64,000 nt of DNA from Microbacterium sp. SYP-A9085 (GCF_009649635.1 NZ_WJII01000001.1:1-64000); one strand, 5' to 3'; positions 51,212-61,113 are shown, numbered from the stretch's first letter. Notes: generated by a model not told the origin, from the letters alone. Made by a program: numbers and translations.

Positions 51212-52467
51212 GCGTTGTCTTCCGGTCGTGGGGATGAGGCCGGCGGTGACGCGGCCAACAGGGTGCGGTCCCCGGCCAGCGCGGCGTCCACGATGGCCCC
51301 GACGATGGTCTCGTCGGCGGGAACCGGGGCGATGCCGACGAGCCGCCGGGCCTGCAGCGACAGCCGGATGATCCGGTCGCGTTCCGGCGCGATGTCGCCG
51401 AGCTCGGCCAGCGAGCGCGGCAGTCCGATCCGCGCGCACAGGTCGGCTATGGCATCCACGGCCGCCTGGGCCCTGCTCTGCACGTCCCCGTCGGACGCGA
51501 CGCCCAATGCGGAACCGAGACGGGCCAGCCGGTCGGGGATGGCGGGCACGCACGCCTGCAGGACGTAGGGCAGCAGCGTTCCGGTTCCGAGCCCGTGCGG
51601 CGTGTGGGTGAGGGCACCCACCGGGTACTGGATCGCATGACTCAGGTGCGTGCCGGCCGAACCGAACGCCATGCCGGCCAGCAGGCTCGCACGGGCCATG
51701 TCCTCGCGCGCCTGCCGATCGGCGGGATCCTCCAGCGCCCGGGGCAGTGCGCGGAAGATCAGGGCGGCCGCCTCCAGCGACAGCGTGTCCGTGAGGATGT
51801 CGCGGCCGACGAACACGGGCAGATCCGATTGGGCGCCGACATCGAGCGGGGCCGCGGTGAAGGACTCCACAGCGTGCACGAACGCGTCGATGCCGGCATG
51901 GGCGGTCACCGACGGCGGGGCGCCGATCGTCAGCTCGGGATCCACGACCGCGATCGCCGGAATGAGGCGGGGACTGGAGATCCCGACCTTGACCTCGCGC
52001 GAGCCGTCCGAGACAACGGCGACGGGGGTGACCTCGCTTCCGGTGCCCGCGGTCGTCGGCACCGCGATCAGCGGAACGACGGGGCCGGGCACCTGGTTCT
52101 CCCCGTAATAGCGCGAGGCGGGTCCCGGGTGTGAGATCAGGAGGGCCACCAGCTTGGCGGCATCCAGCGCACTCCCGCCGCCCACGCCGACGATCACATC
52201 CGGTGCGAATGCCCGGACGCGCTCGGCACAGGCGCTGACCGCATCCACGGGCAGCTCCGGGGGGACGTCCGTCACCACGAGCGTCTGAGCGCCGTGCTCG
52301 CCGGTGGTTGCGAGGATCTGCGCGAAAGCATCGGTCTGCGCGAGGAAGGGATCCACGACGAACGCCACGCGCGTTCCGTAGCACGCCGCCAGCGCTGGGA
52401 CCGCGTGCCGCGTGCCCCAGCCGAAGCGGATCTCTCCGGGAAGCCGGAGGAGTCCGAAACCGCTCAT
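51208..52467 (-). CDS. Iron-containing alcohol dehydrogenase
   Basis: 419 aa, group III. GVGGGSALDAAK binds NAD and TTAGTGSEVT follows. Metal-ligand histidines lie in DAFVHAVESF, HLSHAIQYP and LTHTPHGLGTG. The substrate is probably a hydroxy acid or alcohol of the catabolic route. Overlaps both operon neighbours by 4 bp. Confidence 0.9.
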   Translation of the reverse strand: MSGFGLLRLPGEIRFGWGTRHAVPALAACYGTRVAFVVDPFLAQTDAFAQILATTGEHGAQTLVVTDVPPELPVDAVSACAERVRAFAPDVIVGVGGGSALDAAKLVALLISHPGPASRYYGENQVPGPVVPLIAVPTTAGTGSEVTPVAVVSDGSREVKVGISSPRLIPAIAVVDPELTIGAPPSVTAHAGIDAFVHAVESFTAAPLDVGAQSDLPVFVGRDILTDTLSLEAAALIFRALPRALEDPADRQAREDMARASLLAGMAFGSAGTHLSHAIQYPVGALTHTPHGLGTGTLLPYVLQACVPAIPDRLARLGSALGVASDGDVQSRAQAAVDAIADLCARIGLPRSLAELGDIAPERDRIIRLSLQARRLVGIAPVPADETIVGAIVDAALAGDRTLLAASPPASSPRPEDNA

Positions 52468-53525
52468 GCGCTGTGCCCCGCTTCCGCTCGGGCGGAATCG
52501 GCCGTCTCGGCCAGCTCCGTCACGGCCGTCCACACGTCGTCGATGACGTCGAAACCCGATTGCACCGTCCGTGCTCGCGCTTCGCGCGACCGGTCGCCCG
52601 GCACGAATACGCGCCCGCCGTCACGGCCGCTGGCCCGGATGAGGTCCAGATACGCGGCCAGCTCGGGCGAGCCGGCCGGCTGCCCGAACGCCTCGATCCG
52701 GATCGCGGCGATGACGTCGCCCTTGGACACCTCGTGTGTGTCGTCGAGCGTGCCGCGCACCTCCGGGCCGTACGCGGTCCCGGTCAACGCGCCCACTATC
52801 GCGCCCAGTGTGAGGCCCAGCGCGAATCCCTTCGGGCCCCCGAACGGGGAGATGGCACCCCGCGTCGCGGCGTCTGCATCGATCGTCGACGCCCCGTGCG
52901 CGTCGACGGCCCATCCGGACGGCAACGGCATCCCGCGCTCTGCGAAGTCGAGGATCTTGCCCGCCGAGACCGCACCGGTGGACATGTCCAAGATGAGGTC
53001 CCCCGCGGGAGAGGGGACGACCGCACCGATCGGGTTGGTGCCCACCAGCGGGCCCACCCCGCCCCACGGGTGCACAAGCCCCTCGGTGGACGAGAATACG
53101 AGACCGATGCAGCCGGCCCGGCCGATCCGTTCGACATACGGCGCGAGCATCCCGAGATGATGCGTGCGGTGCAGCGCAGCGACGGCGACGCCGGTGCGCA
53201 TCGAGCGCTCCAGGAGCTCGTCGATCGCGGAATACGCCACCACCGGACCGAAGCCGAGATTGCCGTCGACGACGAGAGCGGCATCCGCTCTCCACGTGAT
53301 CTCGGGTCGGGCGTCGGCCCGCAGCAGGCCGGCACGCATTCTGCCGGCAAGCGTCGGGATCCGACGAAGACCATGGGAGGGGTGGCCGCGCAGTTCCGCT
53401 TCCACAAGGTGCTCGGCCTGCAGTCTGGCCGGCGACGCGCCCGCCCCCGCGCCGACCAGTGCGGCCGTCGCAGTCTCGACGGCGGTCGCGGCGTACACAT
53501 GTCGTGTGCGCGTGTCCGAGCCCAT
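52464..53525 (-). CDS. Ldh-family (malate/lactate-type) NAD(P)-dependent oxidoreductase
   Basis: 353 aa of the Ldh_2 fold used by ureidoglycolate, sulfolactate, 2,3-diketogulonate and piperideine-carboxylate enzymes. ELRGHPSHGLRRIP and the catalytic-region HRTHHLGMLAPYVERIG are visible. AAGGGAG precedes the ATG at 53525. First gene of the Ldh/Fe-ADH/ALDH operon, divergent from IclR. Confidence 0.9.
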   Translation of the reverse strand: MGSDTRTRHVYAATAVETATAALVGAGAGASPARLQAEHLVEAELRGHPSHGLRRIPTLAGRMRAGLLRADARPEITWRADAALVVDGNLGFGPVVAYSAIDELLERSMRTGVAVAALHRTHHLGMLAPYVERIGRAGCIGLVFSSTEGLVHPWGGVGPLVGTNPIGAVVPSPAGDLILDMSTGAVSAGKILDFAERGMPLPSGWAVDAHGASTIDADAATRGAISPFGGPKGFALGLTLGAIVGALTGTAYGPEVRGTLDDTHEVSKGDVIAAIRIEAFGQPAGSPELAAYLDLIRASGRDGGRVFVPGDRSREARARTVQSGFDVIDDVWTAVTELAETADSARAEAGHSA

Positions 53526-53704
53526 GGATCTCCCTTCCGCACCCCGCACCCGCGATCGCCGCGGTGGGGCCCGGCCATTCTGTCCACACGGCGGCGACGG
53601 ATCGAAGCGGGGGTTCCGGCATGCAGGACGGCGCCGCGCATGCGTACGGCGTCCGCCCATCCGCGTGGGCCATAATGATCGACGACCCGAAAGGATCACG
53701 CGCG
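53526..53704. promoter_or_regulatory. Divergent control region, Ldh operon / iclR
   Basis: 179 bp with divergent genes. CATAAT (53671-53676) is a good -10 for the IclR gene. GGCCATTCTGTCCACACGGC near 53570-53590 is A/T-richer than its surroundings and could hold a regulator site, but no clear dyad was found. Confidence 0.35.
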
Positions 53705-54475
53705 ATGTCCGATCCCGAACAGCGCGAGGGCGAATCCTCGCTGGCACGCGGCCTCAGCCTGCTCGAGCTCTTCTCGCCAGACGAGATCGAGCTGTCGATC
53801 AGCGAGATGGCCCGGCGCAGCGGCATGCCCAAGTCGACGACGCACCGTCTGGTCGGCGACCTCTTGCGGTGGGGCGCGCTGGAGAAGGGCCGTGCGGGGG
53901 TGCGGCTCGGGGTCCGCCTGTTCGAACTGGGCCATCTCGTCCCCGATCACAGCCGGCTGCGCGAGCTCGCGATCCCGTTTGCCCACTCCCTCGGGGCCAT
54001 CACCAACCTGACCTCGAACCTGGCCGTGCGCGAGGGCAGCGAGATCATCTACATCGAGAAGATCAACAGCCGGGACCTCCGCGTGCCGCACTCGCGGATC
54101 GGGGGCCGCCTGCCAATGCACTGCACCGCCCTCGGCAAGGCGATCCTCTCCTATAGCGGGGCCGCCTTCGTGGACACGGTGCTCGAGGGTCCGCTCACGG
54201 CCCTGACATCCAAGACGATCACCGATCCCGACGCCCTCCGCCGCGAACTGGCGGGTGTGCGTCAGTCGCGCGTCGCCTACGACTTCGAAGAGTCGCAGCC
54301 AGGGCTGTTCTGCGTGGCTGCCCCGATCTTCGCGCGCACCGGCCGGGTCGTGGGAGCCCTGTCCGTCACCGGGGCGACCTCACGCGATCAGGCGCGCAGC
54401 TTCTCCGGGGTCGTCCTCGCCTCCGCGCAGGCGCTCTCCCACGCACTGGGCGCGCCCGGTGCCGGTCGCATCTGA
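53705..54475 (+). CDS. IclR-family transcriptional regulator
   Basis: 256 aa. HTH at about 28-50 (LSISEMARRSGMPKSTTHRLV) and the effector domain with MHCTALGKAILSY, where sugar acids or aromatic acids bind in relatives. AAAGGA precedes the ATG. It presumably controls the divergent dehydrogenase operon and the downstream enolase-superfamily gene. Confidence 0.92.
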   Translation: MSDPEQREGESSLARGLSLLELFSPDEIELSISEMARRSGMPKSTTHRLVGDLLRWGALEKGRAGVRLGVRLFELGHLVPDHSRLRELAIPFAHSLGAITNLTSNLAVREGSEIIYIEKINSRDLRVPHSRIGGRLPMHCTALGKAILSYSGAAFVDTVLEGPLTALTSKTITDPDALRRELAGVRQSRVAYDFEESQPGLFCVAAPIFARTGRVVGALSVTGATSRDQARSFSGVVLASAQALSHALGAPGAGRI

Positions 54476-54553
54476 CGCGTCCGCGCGCGAACCGATCCCG
54501 CACAGCGGGACATGGACTTGGCTCGGGCCTCCCGATCCGGCGACGATGGCAGG

Positions 54554-55726
54554 ATGGCGACACAGCTCATCCAGTCCGTGACGATCCGCAAGCTCCAGTG
54601 GGAGGCACGCGGCAGACGTCAGGAGGCGGGGTTCTACCCGACGGCGTATGACGGCGGCGTGACGCCGCAGACCGGCTTCGTGCTGGAGATCCGCACCGAC
54701 GCCGGCATCGTCGGCGAGTACACGTGGACCACCGGGATCAACGGGCATGCCGCCGATCACATCCGGTCGGTGGCGCCCTGGCTGATCGGGCAGAACGCGC
54801 TGGAGCGGGAGAGGATCTGGAACGAGCTGCGCCGGGTTTGGCGCAAGTACGACCAGCTTGGTCTCGGGCCGCTCGACTGTGCACTCTGGGATGCTGCCGG
54901 CAAGACGTACGGCGCTCCGCTGTGGGAGCTGCTCGGCGGGTATCGCACGCGGCTTCCCGCCTATGCGTCGACCCTTTTCGGAGACGACGCTGGCATAGGA
55001 CCGCTCGGCACGCCGGCGAAGTATGCGGAGTTCGCGAAGCACTGCGTCTCGCTCGGATACCGAGCGATCAAGATCCACGGCTGGAACGACGGCGACATCC
55101 GCCGCGAGATCGACCTCGTCTTCGCGGTGCGCGAGGCCGTGGGGCCGGATGTCGCGCTCATGCTGGACCCCTCGGGCGCCTATCGGACGTTCGGGGACAT
55201 CCTCAGTGTGGGCCGGGCGCTCGACGAGGCGCACTTCTACTGGTACGAGGACCCGGGCATGGAAGGCGGCACGTCGGCGTTCGCGTACCGCAAGCTGCGT
55301 GAGATGCTGGCGACTCCGTTCCTGCAGGGTGAGCACATCCGCGGGCTGCAGGCGCACATGGACAACGTCCTGGACGGCGGCACCGACTTCATGCGCGCGG
55401 ACGCGGGCCTGGACGGCGGGGTCACCGGGGTGCTGAAGATCGCCCACGCCGCGGAATCCCTCGGCATCGACGTTGAACTGCATGCGACGAGCCCGGTCCA
55501 CCGCCATCTGATGTCGTCACTGCGCAACTCCAATCTCTACGAGATGGGTCTGGTGGCGCCGAGCCTCGACGCTATAACGCCCCCGTTCTTCGCCGAGTAC
55601 GCGGACAGGCTCGACGAGATCGACGCGGACGGCACCGTCGGCGTGCCGGACGGACCCGGCCTGGGCACGCCCCTGGACCAGGAGTGGATCGCCGCGCACG
55701 AAGTCGACGTGTTCGTCGCGGACTGA
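54554..55726 (+). CDS. Enolase-superfamily acid-sugar dehydratase (MR subgroup), copy A
   Basis: 390 aa. Metal ligands Asp205, Glu232 and Glu260; acid/base Lys173 in KIH (K-x-H instead of K-x-K) and the Asp283-His310 dyad, so a mandelate-racemase-group enzyme. Dehydration of an aldonic or aldaric acid is the likeliest reaction. The ATG at 54554 is the family-like start. Same strand as iclR. Confidence 0.87.
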   Translation: MATQLIQSVTIRKLQWEARGRRQEAGFYPTAYDGGVTPQTGFVLEIRTDAGIVGEYTWTTGINGHAADHIRSVAPWLIGQNALERERIWNELRRVWRKYDQLGLGPLDCALWDAAGKTYGAPLWELLGGYRTRLPAYASTLFGDDAGIGPLGTPAKYAEFAKHCVSLGYRAIKIHGWNDGDIRREIDLVFAVREAVGPDVALMLDPSGAYRTFGDILSVGRALDEAHFYWYEDPGMEGGTSAFAYRKLREMLATPFLQGEHIRGLQAHMDNVLDGGTDFMRADAGLDGGVTGVLKIAHAAESLGIDVELHATSPVHRHLMSSLRNSNLYEMGLVAPSLDAITPPFFAEYADRLDEIDADGTVGVPDGPGLGTPLDQEWIAAHEVDVFVAD

Positions 55727-55764
55727 GATTCGTCGCGGACTGAGAGCCGCGCGGTCCGCTCGAG

Positions 55765-55850
55765 CGGCAGGTTTTCGCTGACGCTGCAGGGATTTCCTGG
55801 CGCGTCAGCGAAAACCTGCCGCGTCAGCGAATTCCTGCCGCGTCACGACC
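55765..55850. repeat. 20-bp inverted repeat plus 19-bp direct repeat
   Basis: Arms 55765-55784 and 55802-55821 (core GCGTCAGCGAAAACCTGCC) are perfect complements around 17 nt. The right unit is then repeated directly at 55821-55839 (GCGTCAGCGAATTCCTGCC) and started again at 55840. It lies between convergent genes and has the same layout as 5056-5118 with different sequence. Confidence 0.85.
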
Positions 55851-55856
55851 GGAATG

Positions 55857-57008
55857 CTACGCGCGACGCACGCGGGGCCAGGGCGATCCGGTCTCGCCCG
55901 GGAACTGCGCGGCCAGGCGCCCCTCGTCCACGCTCACCCCGAGGCCCGGATCGTCGCCGAGTCGCGCGCGGCCGTCGGCCACGGTCACTCCTCCGGATAT
56001 CACGTCCGTGCGGAACGGGTTGACCGGCGTCGGGTCCGCTTCGAAGAAGTCCTGTGACCCGACGGCGGACATCGCGGTCAGCGTCGCCGCGTGGTTGAGG
56101 GCGGTGTGCGAGATGTGCGGCACGAAGCGGATGCCGTGCGCCTGCGCTATGTGCGCGACCCGGACCGCCTCGGTGATCCCGCCGACGCGGCTGACGTCGG
56201 GCTGCGCCACCTGGATCGCGCCGGAGGAGATCCAGTCGGCGAACGCATCCGCGCCGAAGATGTTCTCCCCCGCGGCCAGCGGGACGCGCCGCAGCGCGGC
56301 CAGTGCACGGTACTGTGCGGGACGGCCGGGGGGATACGGCTCTTCGAGCCACTGTGCACCCGTGTCGGCGAGGACCCCCGCCAGCCGCGTGATGTCGTAG
56401 TTGAGCCCCAGGTTCGCATCCGTCATCAGCTGGAAGTCGTCGCCGAGGGCGTCGCGCGCGGCGACCAGTCGTGACGCGTCGGCGGCGAAGCCGTCGCCCA
56501 CCCGCACCTTCGCGGCCGCGTATCCGCGTGCCGCGAGCGCGCTCAAGTCGTCCACGAGCAGCTGCGGCGTGGAGTACCCGAGCGTGAAGCCGCCCGCGTA
56601 GGCGGGCGCATCGGGCCGCGTCCCGCCCAGCAGCCGCCACGACGGGACACCCGAGGACTTGCCGTACGCATCCCACATCGCGATGTCGATGCCGCTGAGG
56701 GCGAAGACGAAGCCGCCCATTCCGCTGCCGAGCAGGAAGCGCTCCCGCGTCTCCTCGCGCACGCCCAGCACGTCGTGCGCGGCACGCCCCAGGACGACGT
56801 CCTGCATCGTGGTGTTCACGATCTCCGCGACCGCCGACCCCGCATGCCCGTGGAACGCCTCACCGTAGCCGACGGTGCCGTCGGCAAGCTCGACGCGCAC
56901 GAGCACGAAGTCGCGCCGCAGGATGCTGCCGGTGCCTATCTCCCGCGGGCGGTCACCGAAGCGCCAGGTGTGTACGTGTGCGGTCAGCGCGACGATCTCG
57001 GATGTCAT
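55857..57008 (-). CDS. Enolase-superfamily acid-sugar dehydratase/racemase, copy B
   Basis: 383 aa. Lys167 in KVR, Asp197, Glu222, Glu248, Asp271 and His298 give a complete MR-type active site. GAGAGGA precedes the ATG at 57008. Last gene of the importer operon, suggesting that the imported compound is its substrate. Confidence 0.87.
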   Translation of the reverse strand: MTSEIVALTAHVHTWRFGDRPREIGTGSILRRDFVLVRVELADGTVGYGEAFHGHAGSAVAEIVNTTMQDVVLGRAAHDVLGVREETRERFLLGSGMGGFVFALSGIDIAMWDAYGKSSGVPSWRLLGGTRPDAPAYAGGFTLGYSTPQLLVDDLSALAARGYAAAKVRVGDGFAADASRLVAARDALGDDFQLMTDANLGLNYDITRLAGVLADTGAQWLEEPYPPGRPAQYRALAALRRVPLAAGENIFGADAFADWISSGAIQVAQPDVSRVGGITEAVRVAHIAQAHGIRFVPHISHTALNHAATLTAMSAVGSQDFFEADPTPVNPFRTDVISGGVTVADGRARLGDDPGLGVSVDEGRLAAQFPGETGSPWPRVRRA

Positions 57009-57018
57009 GGTCGTCCTC

Positions 57019-58203
57019 TCACACCGGGACTGCCGGCGGGTGCGCACGGATCGCGTCCTCGTTCACCTCGCAGCCCCACCCCGGGGCCGTCGACAGCACC
57101 AGCTCCCCGTTCTCGATCACCGGAGGCGTGACGAGCTCGTCGCGCCATGGCACGCCGTCCACATCCACCTCGAGGATCGAGAAGTTGGACAGCGCTGCCC
57201 CGAACTGCGCGCTCATGTGCGTCATGAGATGGCTCATCGGGTTGTGCGGCGACACATTGAGGTCGTATCCCGCGGCCAGGTCGGCGATCCGCTTCGACTC
57301 CGGCATCCCGTTCCAGGCGACATCCACCATGACGATGTCCATTGCGCGCCGGTCGAAGAAGCGGCGGTACTCGCGGACGCCGGACAGCGCCTCGCCCGAG
57401 ACGATCTTAAGTCGCCCGTTGCCGCGTGCGGCCAGCAGCTGCTCGGGGTCATGCGTGTCGGCCTCGAGCCACGTGAGCGGGGTCTGCGCAAGGCGTCGGG
57501 CAAGCCGCCCGATGGCCTCGCCCTTCACGCACCAGACGGTGTCCAGGAGGATCTGCACGCCGTCTCCGGCGCCGGCATGGAAGGCGTCGATGAGGTCGAC
57601 GACGCCCTCGATCGTGCTGTCCTCCAACTCGAGCGACGTCTCCCCCAGCCCGCTCCACAGCGGCAGGTACAGCCGGGCCGCGCCATCCTCGAACAGGATG
57701 ACGTTCGTCTTCAGCGCACGGAATCCTCGCTCGCGCACCTCGGCGCCCAGATCGCTGATCTCCTCCAGCGACGCGATCGGCGCACGCACGCCGGCCTGCG
57801 CCATCCGGATCCGTCCGAGGCCGCAGTGCGACCAGTAGACGGGCAGGCGATCGCGCAGCACGCCGCCCAGGAGTGCGGCCACCGGCACACCCATTGCCTT
57901 CGCGCGGATGTCGAGGCTCGCGTTCAGGATGGCGCCGACGGCACGGCGGTTCAGTCCCTCCGCCGCCTCGTGGGTCGCCGAGAAAAGGACGGCCTCGAGG
58001 CGGTTCGTGTTCAGGGCGTCCAGGCCCACGACGAGCTTCGCGTAGCGGGCGATGACCTCGGCGCTGCCGCGGGACGAGTAGGCGCCGTCCGTGAACTCGG
58101 CCCAGCCCACGATGCCCTCGTCGGTGGTGAGCTTCAGGTACGCCCAGACCCGTGTTCCCGCTGCCGCATGGAGCACGTCGGCGCCGGTGATGCGCACCGG
58201 CAC
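57019..58203 (-). CDS. Enolase-superfamily acid-sugar dehydratase, copy C
   Basis: 394 aa. Lys165 in KTN, ligands Asp221, Glu247 and Glu271, and an Asp294-His320 dyad (SPHNPMSH, recalling galactonate-dehydratase-like enzymes). The GTG at 58203 follows the ATPase stop by one base (TGACGTG). It is not a recent duplicate of copies A or B: the sequences differ throughout. Confidence 0.86.
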   Translation of the reverse strand: MPVRITGADVLHAAAGTRVWAYLKLTTDEGIVGWAEFTDGAYSSRGSAEVIARYAKLVVGLDALNTNRLEAVLFSATHEAAEGLNRRAVGAILNASLDIRAKAMGVPVAALLGGVLRDRLPVYWSHCGLGRIRMAQAGVRAPIASLEEISDLGAEVRERGFRALKTNVILFEDGAARLYLPLWSGLGETSLELEDSTIEGVVDLIDAFHAGAGDGVQILLDTVWCVKGEAIGRLARRLAQTPLTWLEADTHDPEQLLAARGNGRLKIVSGEALSGVREYRRFFDRRAMDIVMVDVAWNGMPESKRIADLAAGYDLNVSPHNPMSHLMTHMSAQFGAALSNFSILEVDVDGVPWRDELVTPPVIENGELVLSTAPGWGCEVNEDAIRAHPPAVPV

Positions 58204-58204
58204 G

Positions 58205-59314
58205 TCAGGCCTGCGCCCTGACGAAGTGGACGTCGCGGGCGCGCACGCCCACCGGCACCGTGGCCCCTTCCGTGACGGGTGTGTCGATGGGGACTTCGGC
58301 GCGGACGATACCGGAGGGCAGTCGCAGCGTGACGTCGAGGTGGCGCCCGAGGAACATGAGGCGCTCCACGACGGCATCCCAGCGATTCTCGAGCATGGCC
58401 GCGTCGGGACCGACGACGACGTTCTCCGAGCGGAACACCGCCAGGACGTCCGTGCCCTCGCCGCGGTACGGGTCTTCGGTGGTCACCGTGAGGCCGGCCG
58501 CCTGTGCGCGGGTCTTTTCGCCGGTGAGGCTCCCCCGGATGAGGTTCGCCCGGCCGATGAACGTCGCGGCGAACTCGGATGCCGGACGCCGGTAGATCTC
58601 GCGGGGGACGTCCAGCTGTTCGATCTGCCCGTCGCGCATCAGCACGACGCGGTCGGACATCGACATCGCCTCGGTCTGATCGTGGGTGACGTACACGCTG
58701 GTGATGCCGACGGTGCGCTGCAGCTGCAGCAGCTCGACGCGCATCTGCTCGCGCAGGCCGGCATCCAGGTTCGACAGCGGCTCGTCGAACAGGAGGATCT
58801 TCGGTCGGGTGACGATGGCGCGGGCGAGGGCGACGCGCTGCTGCTGCCCACCGGAGAGCTCGGTGCCGTAGCGCTTGGCGTACGGGGCAAGGCCGACCAG
58901 CTCGAGCACCTCCTCGACGCGAGCGGCGATCTCGGACTTCGAGCTGCCCTTCAATCCGTACCCGACGTTCTTGGCGACCGTCATGTGCGGCCACACCGCG
59001 TACGACTGGAACACCATGTTGATGCCGCGCTTCTCGGGCTGAACGTGCTTTCCCGGTCCGGCGACGACGGCGCCATCGATCGCAATCGTGCCGCCCGACG
59101 CCGGCTCGAGGCCGGCGATGCAGCGCAGCGTGGTCGTCTTGCCGCATCCGGAAGGGCCCAGGAGCGTCAGGAACTCGCCCGGTTGGATCGCGAACGAGAT
59201 GCCCTTGACGGCCTCCGTTTCGCCGTACTTGATGCGCAGGTCGGTGACTTCGAGGGCGGCGCCCCGGTTCCTGCGGGTGGACGCGGTCGACGGGTCTGCG
59301 GTGGTCTGACTCAC
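58205..59314 (-). CDS. ABC transporter ATPase, FbpC/PotA type
   Basis: 369 aa. Walker A GPSGCGKTT, signature LSGGQQQR, Walker B LLFDEP, H-loop YVTHDQ, then a TOBE domain after about 240 (FIGRANLIRG). The GTG start at 59314 has AAGGA 8 nt upstream. Energises the adjacent fused permease. Confidence 0.92.
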   Translation of the reverse strand: MSQTTADPSTASTRRNRGAALEVTDLRIKYGETEAVKGISFAIQPGEFLTLLGPSGCGKTTTLRCIAGLEPASGGTIAIDGAVVAGPGKHVQPEKRGINMVFQSYAVWPHMTVAKNVGYGLKGSSKSEIAARVEEVLELVGLAPYAKRYGTELSGGQQQRVALARAIVTRPKILLFDEPLSNLDAGLREQMRVELLQLQRTVGITSVYVTHDQTEAMSMSDRVVLMRDGQIEQLDVPREIYRRPASEFAATFIGRANLIRGSLTGEKTRAQAAGLTVTTEDPYRGEGTDVLAVFRSENVVVGPDAAMLENRWDAVVERLMFLGRHLDVTLRLPSGIVRAEVPIDTPVTEGATVPVGVRARDVHFVRAQA

Positions 59315-59331
59315 GGGTGGATCCTTCTCTG

Positions 59332-61113
59332 CTACAGGTTGGAGGAGTCGAGCTTCGCGCGGAGCACGACACGGGCGAACAGGATGCCCACGGCCATCAC
59401 GACGGTGAGGAACAGTCCGACCACGGCGGCCTGCTGCAGCGATCCCTGCTCGACGTAGTTCCAGGCCAGCACCGACAGCGGCCGGGACTTCGGTCCGGAC
59501 AGGATGACGGCCTCGTTGACCTCGCGCGTCGCGAACACGAACAGGAGCGTCCACGCCGACAGGAGGGAGGGACGCAGCAGCGGGAACGTCACGGTGAACA
59601 GCATCCTCAGCTTGCTCGCCCCATTCATCCGCGCCGCCTCCTCGAGGGAGCGGTCGATCTGGATGAGACCGGCGCTCGCGAAGCGGGCCCCGTGCGGCAT
59701 GTAGGCGCCGATCAGCGCTATCGTCACCACGAACACGGTGGCGTACACGGGGGTGCGCACGTACAGCCACAGCACGCCGGTGGCGAACACGATGCCGGGG
59801 ACGGCGATCGGGAACGTCCCGAGGTAGTCGATGAGCGCGCCCAGGCGCCCCCGCTCGCGGACCACGACGTACGCCACGCCGAGCCCGATGAGCACGACCA
59901 CTGTCGGCACGACGATGCCGAGCACCAGCGTGTTTCCGAACGCGGTGGCGACATCCGGCCGTGTCCAGACCTGGGTGATGCCGCTCAGCGACAGCTTGAT
60001 GTTCCGCAGGTCGGTGATGGCGAACGGGGTGAGGCTCATCAGGATGAGGGTGAGGTAGGGCAGGACCGCGGCGAGCAGCGCGTACACCGCGAAGAAGGCC
60101 GCGGCCACCCAGCGGCCCACCGGCAGCGCGACCGCCCGGGGGCGGGTGGCTCGGGCGCTGAGCGTGACGTAACGGTTCGCGTTGCGCACGGACCGCCGGT
60201 ACAGGTACACGCCGACGAGCGTGAACCAGAACAGGAGGGTGCCCAGCGCCGCGGCGGTGGGCGGATTCGACGGGAACACCGTCATCGCCCGGTAGACCTC
60301 GACGGCCAGCGGGGAGAACGACGTGTTCAGTCCCAGCACGGCGGGGATCACGAACACGCCGGTGGCGAGGACCGCCACGAAGAAGAACGACGCCACGATG
60401 GCGGGGCGCATCATCGGCAGCGTCACGCGCATGGCGGTGGCGAACGTGCCGCGCCCGTTCATGCTGCTGGCCTCCTCGAGCGAGGGGTCCATATTGCGCA
60501 GCGCGGAGGAGATGAACAGGTACGCGTAAGGGACGTAGAACAGCAGCATCACGAACACGACACCGGGCAGCGTCATGATGTTCACGAGGACGGTGTCGTC
60601 GTCCAGCCCCAGCATCCAGCGCAGGTTGACGTTGATGATGCCCGAGTTGGGCGCAGCCAGCAGCAGCCAGGCGAGCGCGCCCACGAACGGCGACAGGAAC
60701 AGCGGCAGGATGAGGCCGAATTCCCAGAGGCGGCGCAGCGGGACGGCGACGCGCGTGAGGAACCACGCCGCGATGCCACCGAAGACGACGGACAGCGCCG
60801 CCGTGGCGATGGCCATGCCCAGTGTGCCCAGCAGCGACCCGTAGAAATCGCCGCTGAAGTACACGCGGAACACGGCGTCCCACGAGAAGTGGTTGTTCGG
60901 CAGTCCGGGCGCCTCGCTCTGCACCGCGCCGACGAACACCATGAGCACGGGCCCCGCCACCAGTCCCAGCAGCAGCAGGAGGATGACGATGGCCAGGGCG
61001 GATGGCGCGCGCAGCCGCGTGCGGCGGGCACCGCCCGGGGGCAGCGCGACGATTTCCGTCGCGCTGCCCCCGGGCTCACCCGGAGCGACGCCCGGTCGGT
61101 CCAGCAGTGTCAT
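59332..61113 (-). CDS. ABC transporter permease with two fused membrane domains (FbpB type)
   Basis: 593 aa, about twelve membrane helices. Two coupling motifs (SLEEASSMNGRGTFATAMRVTLP and SLEEAARMNGASKLRMLFTVTFP) show two permease units in one chain, as in FbpB/AfuB. The ATG overlaps the binding-protein stop (ATGA). Confidence 0.92.
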   Translation of the reverse strand: MTLLDRPGVAPGEPGGSATEIVALPPGGARRTRLRAPSALAIVILLLLLGLVAGPVLMVFVGAVQSEAPGLPNNHFSWDAVFRVYFSGDFYGSLLGTLGMAIATAALSVVFGGIAAWFLTRVAVPLRRLWEFGLILPLFLSPFVGALAWLLLAAPNSGIINVNLRWMLGLDDDTVLVNIMTLPGVVFVMLLFYVPYAYLFISSALRNMDPSLEEASSMNGRGTFATAMRVTLPMMRPAIVASFFFVAVLATGVFVIPAVLGLNTSFSPLAVEVYRAMTVFPSNPPTAAALGTLLFWFTLVGVYLYRRSVRNANRYVTLSARATRPRAVALPVGRWVAAAFFAVYALLAAVLPYLTLILMSLTPFAITDLRNIKLSLSGITQVWTRPDVATAFGNTLVLGIVVPTVVVLIGLGVAYVVVRERGRLGALIDYLGTFPIAVPGIVFATGVLWLYVRTPVYATVFVVTIALIGAYMPHGARFASAGLIQIDRSLEEAARMNGASKLRMLFTVTFPLLRPSLLSAWTLLFVFATREVNEAVILSGPKSRPLSVLAWNYVEQGSLQQAAVVGLFLTVVMAVGILFARVVLRAKLDSSNL

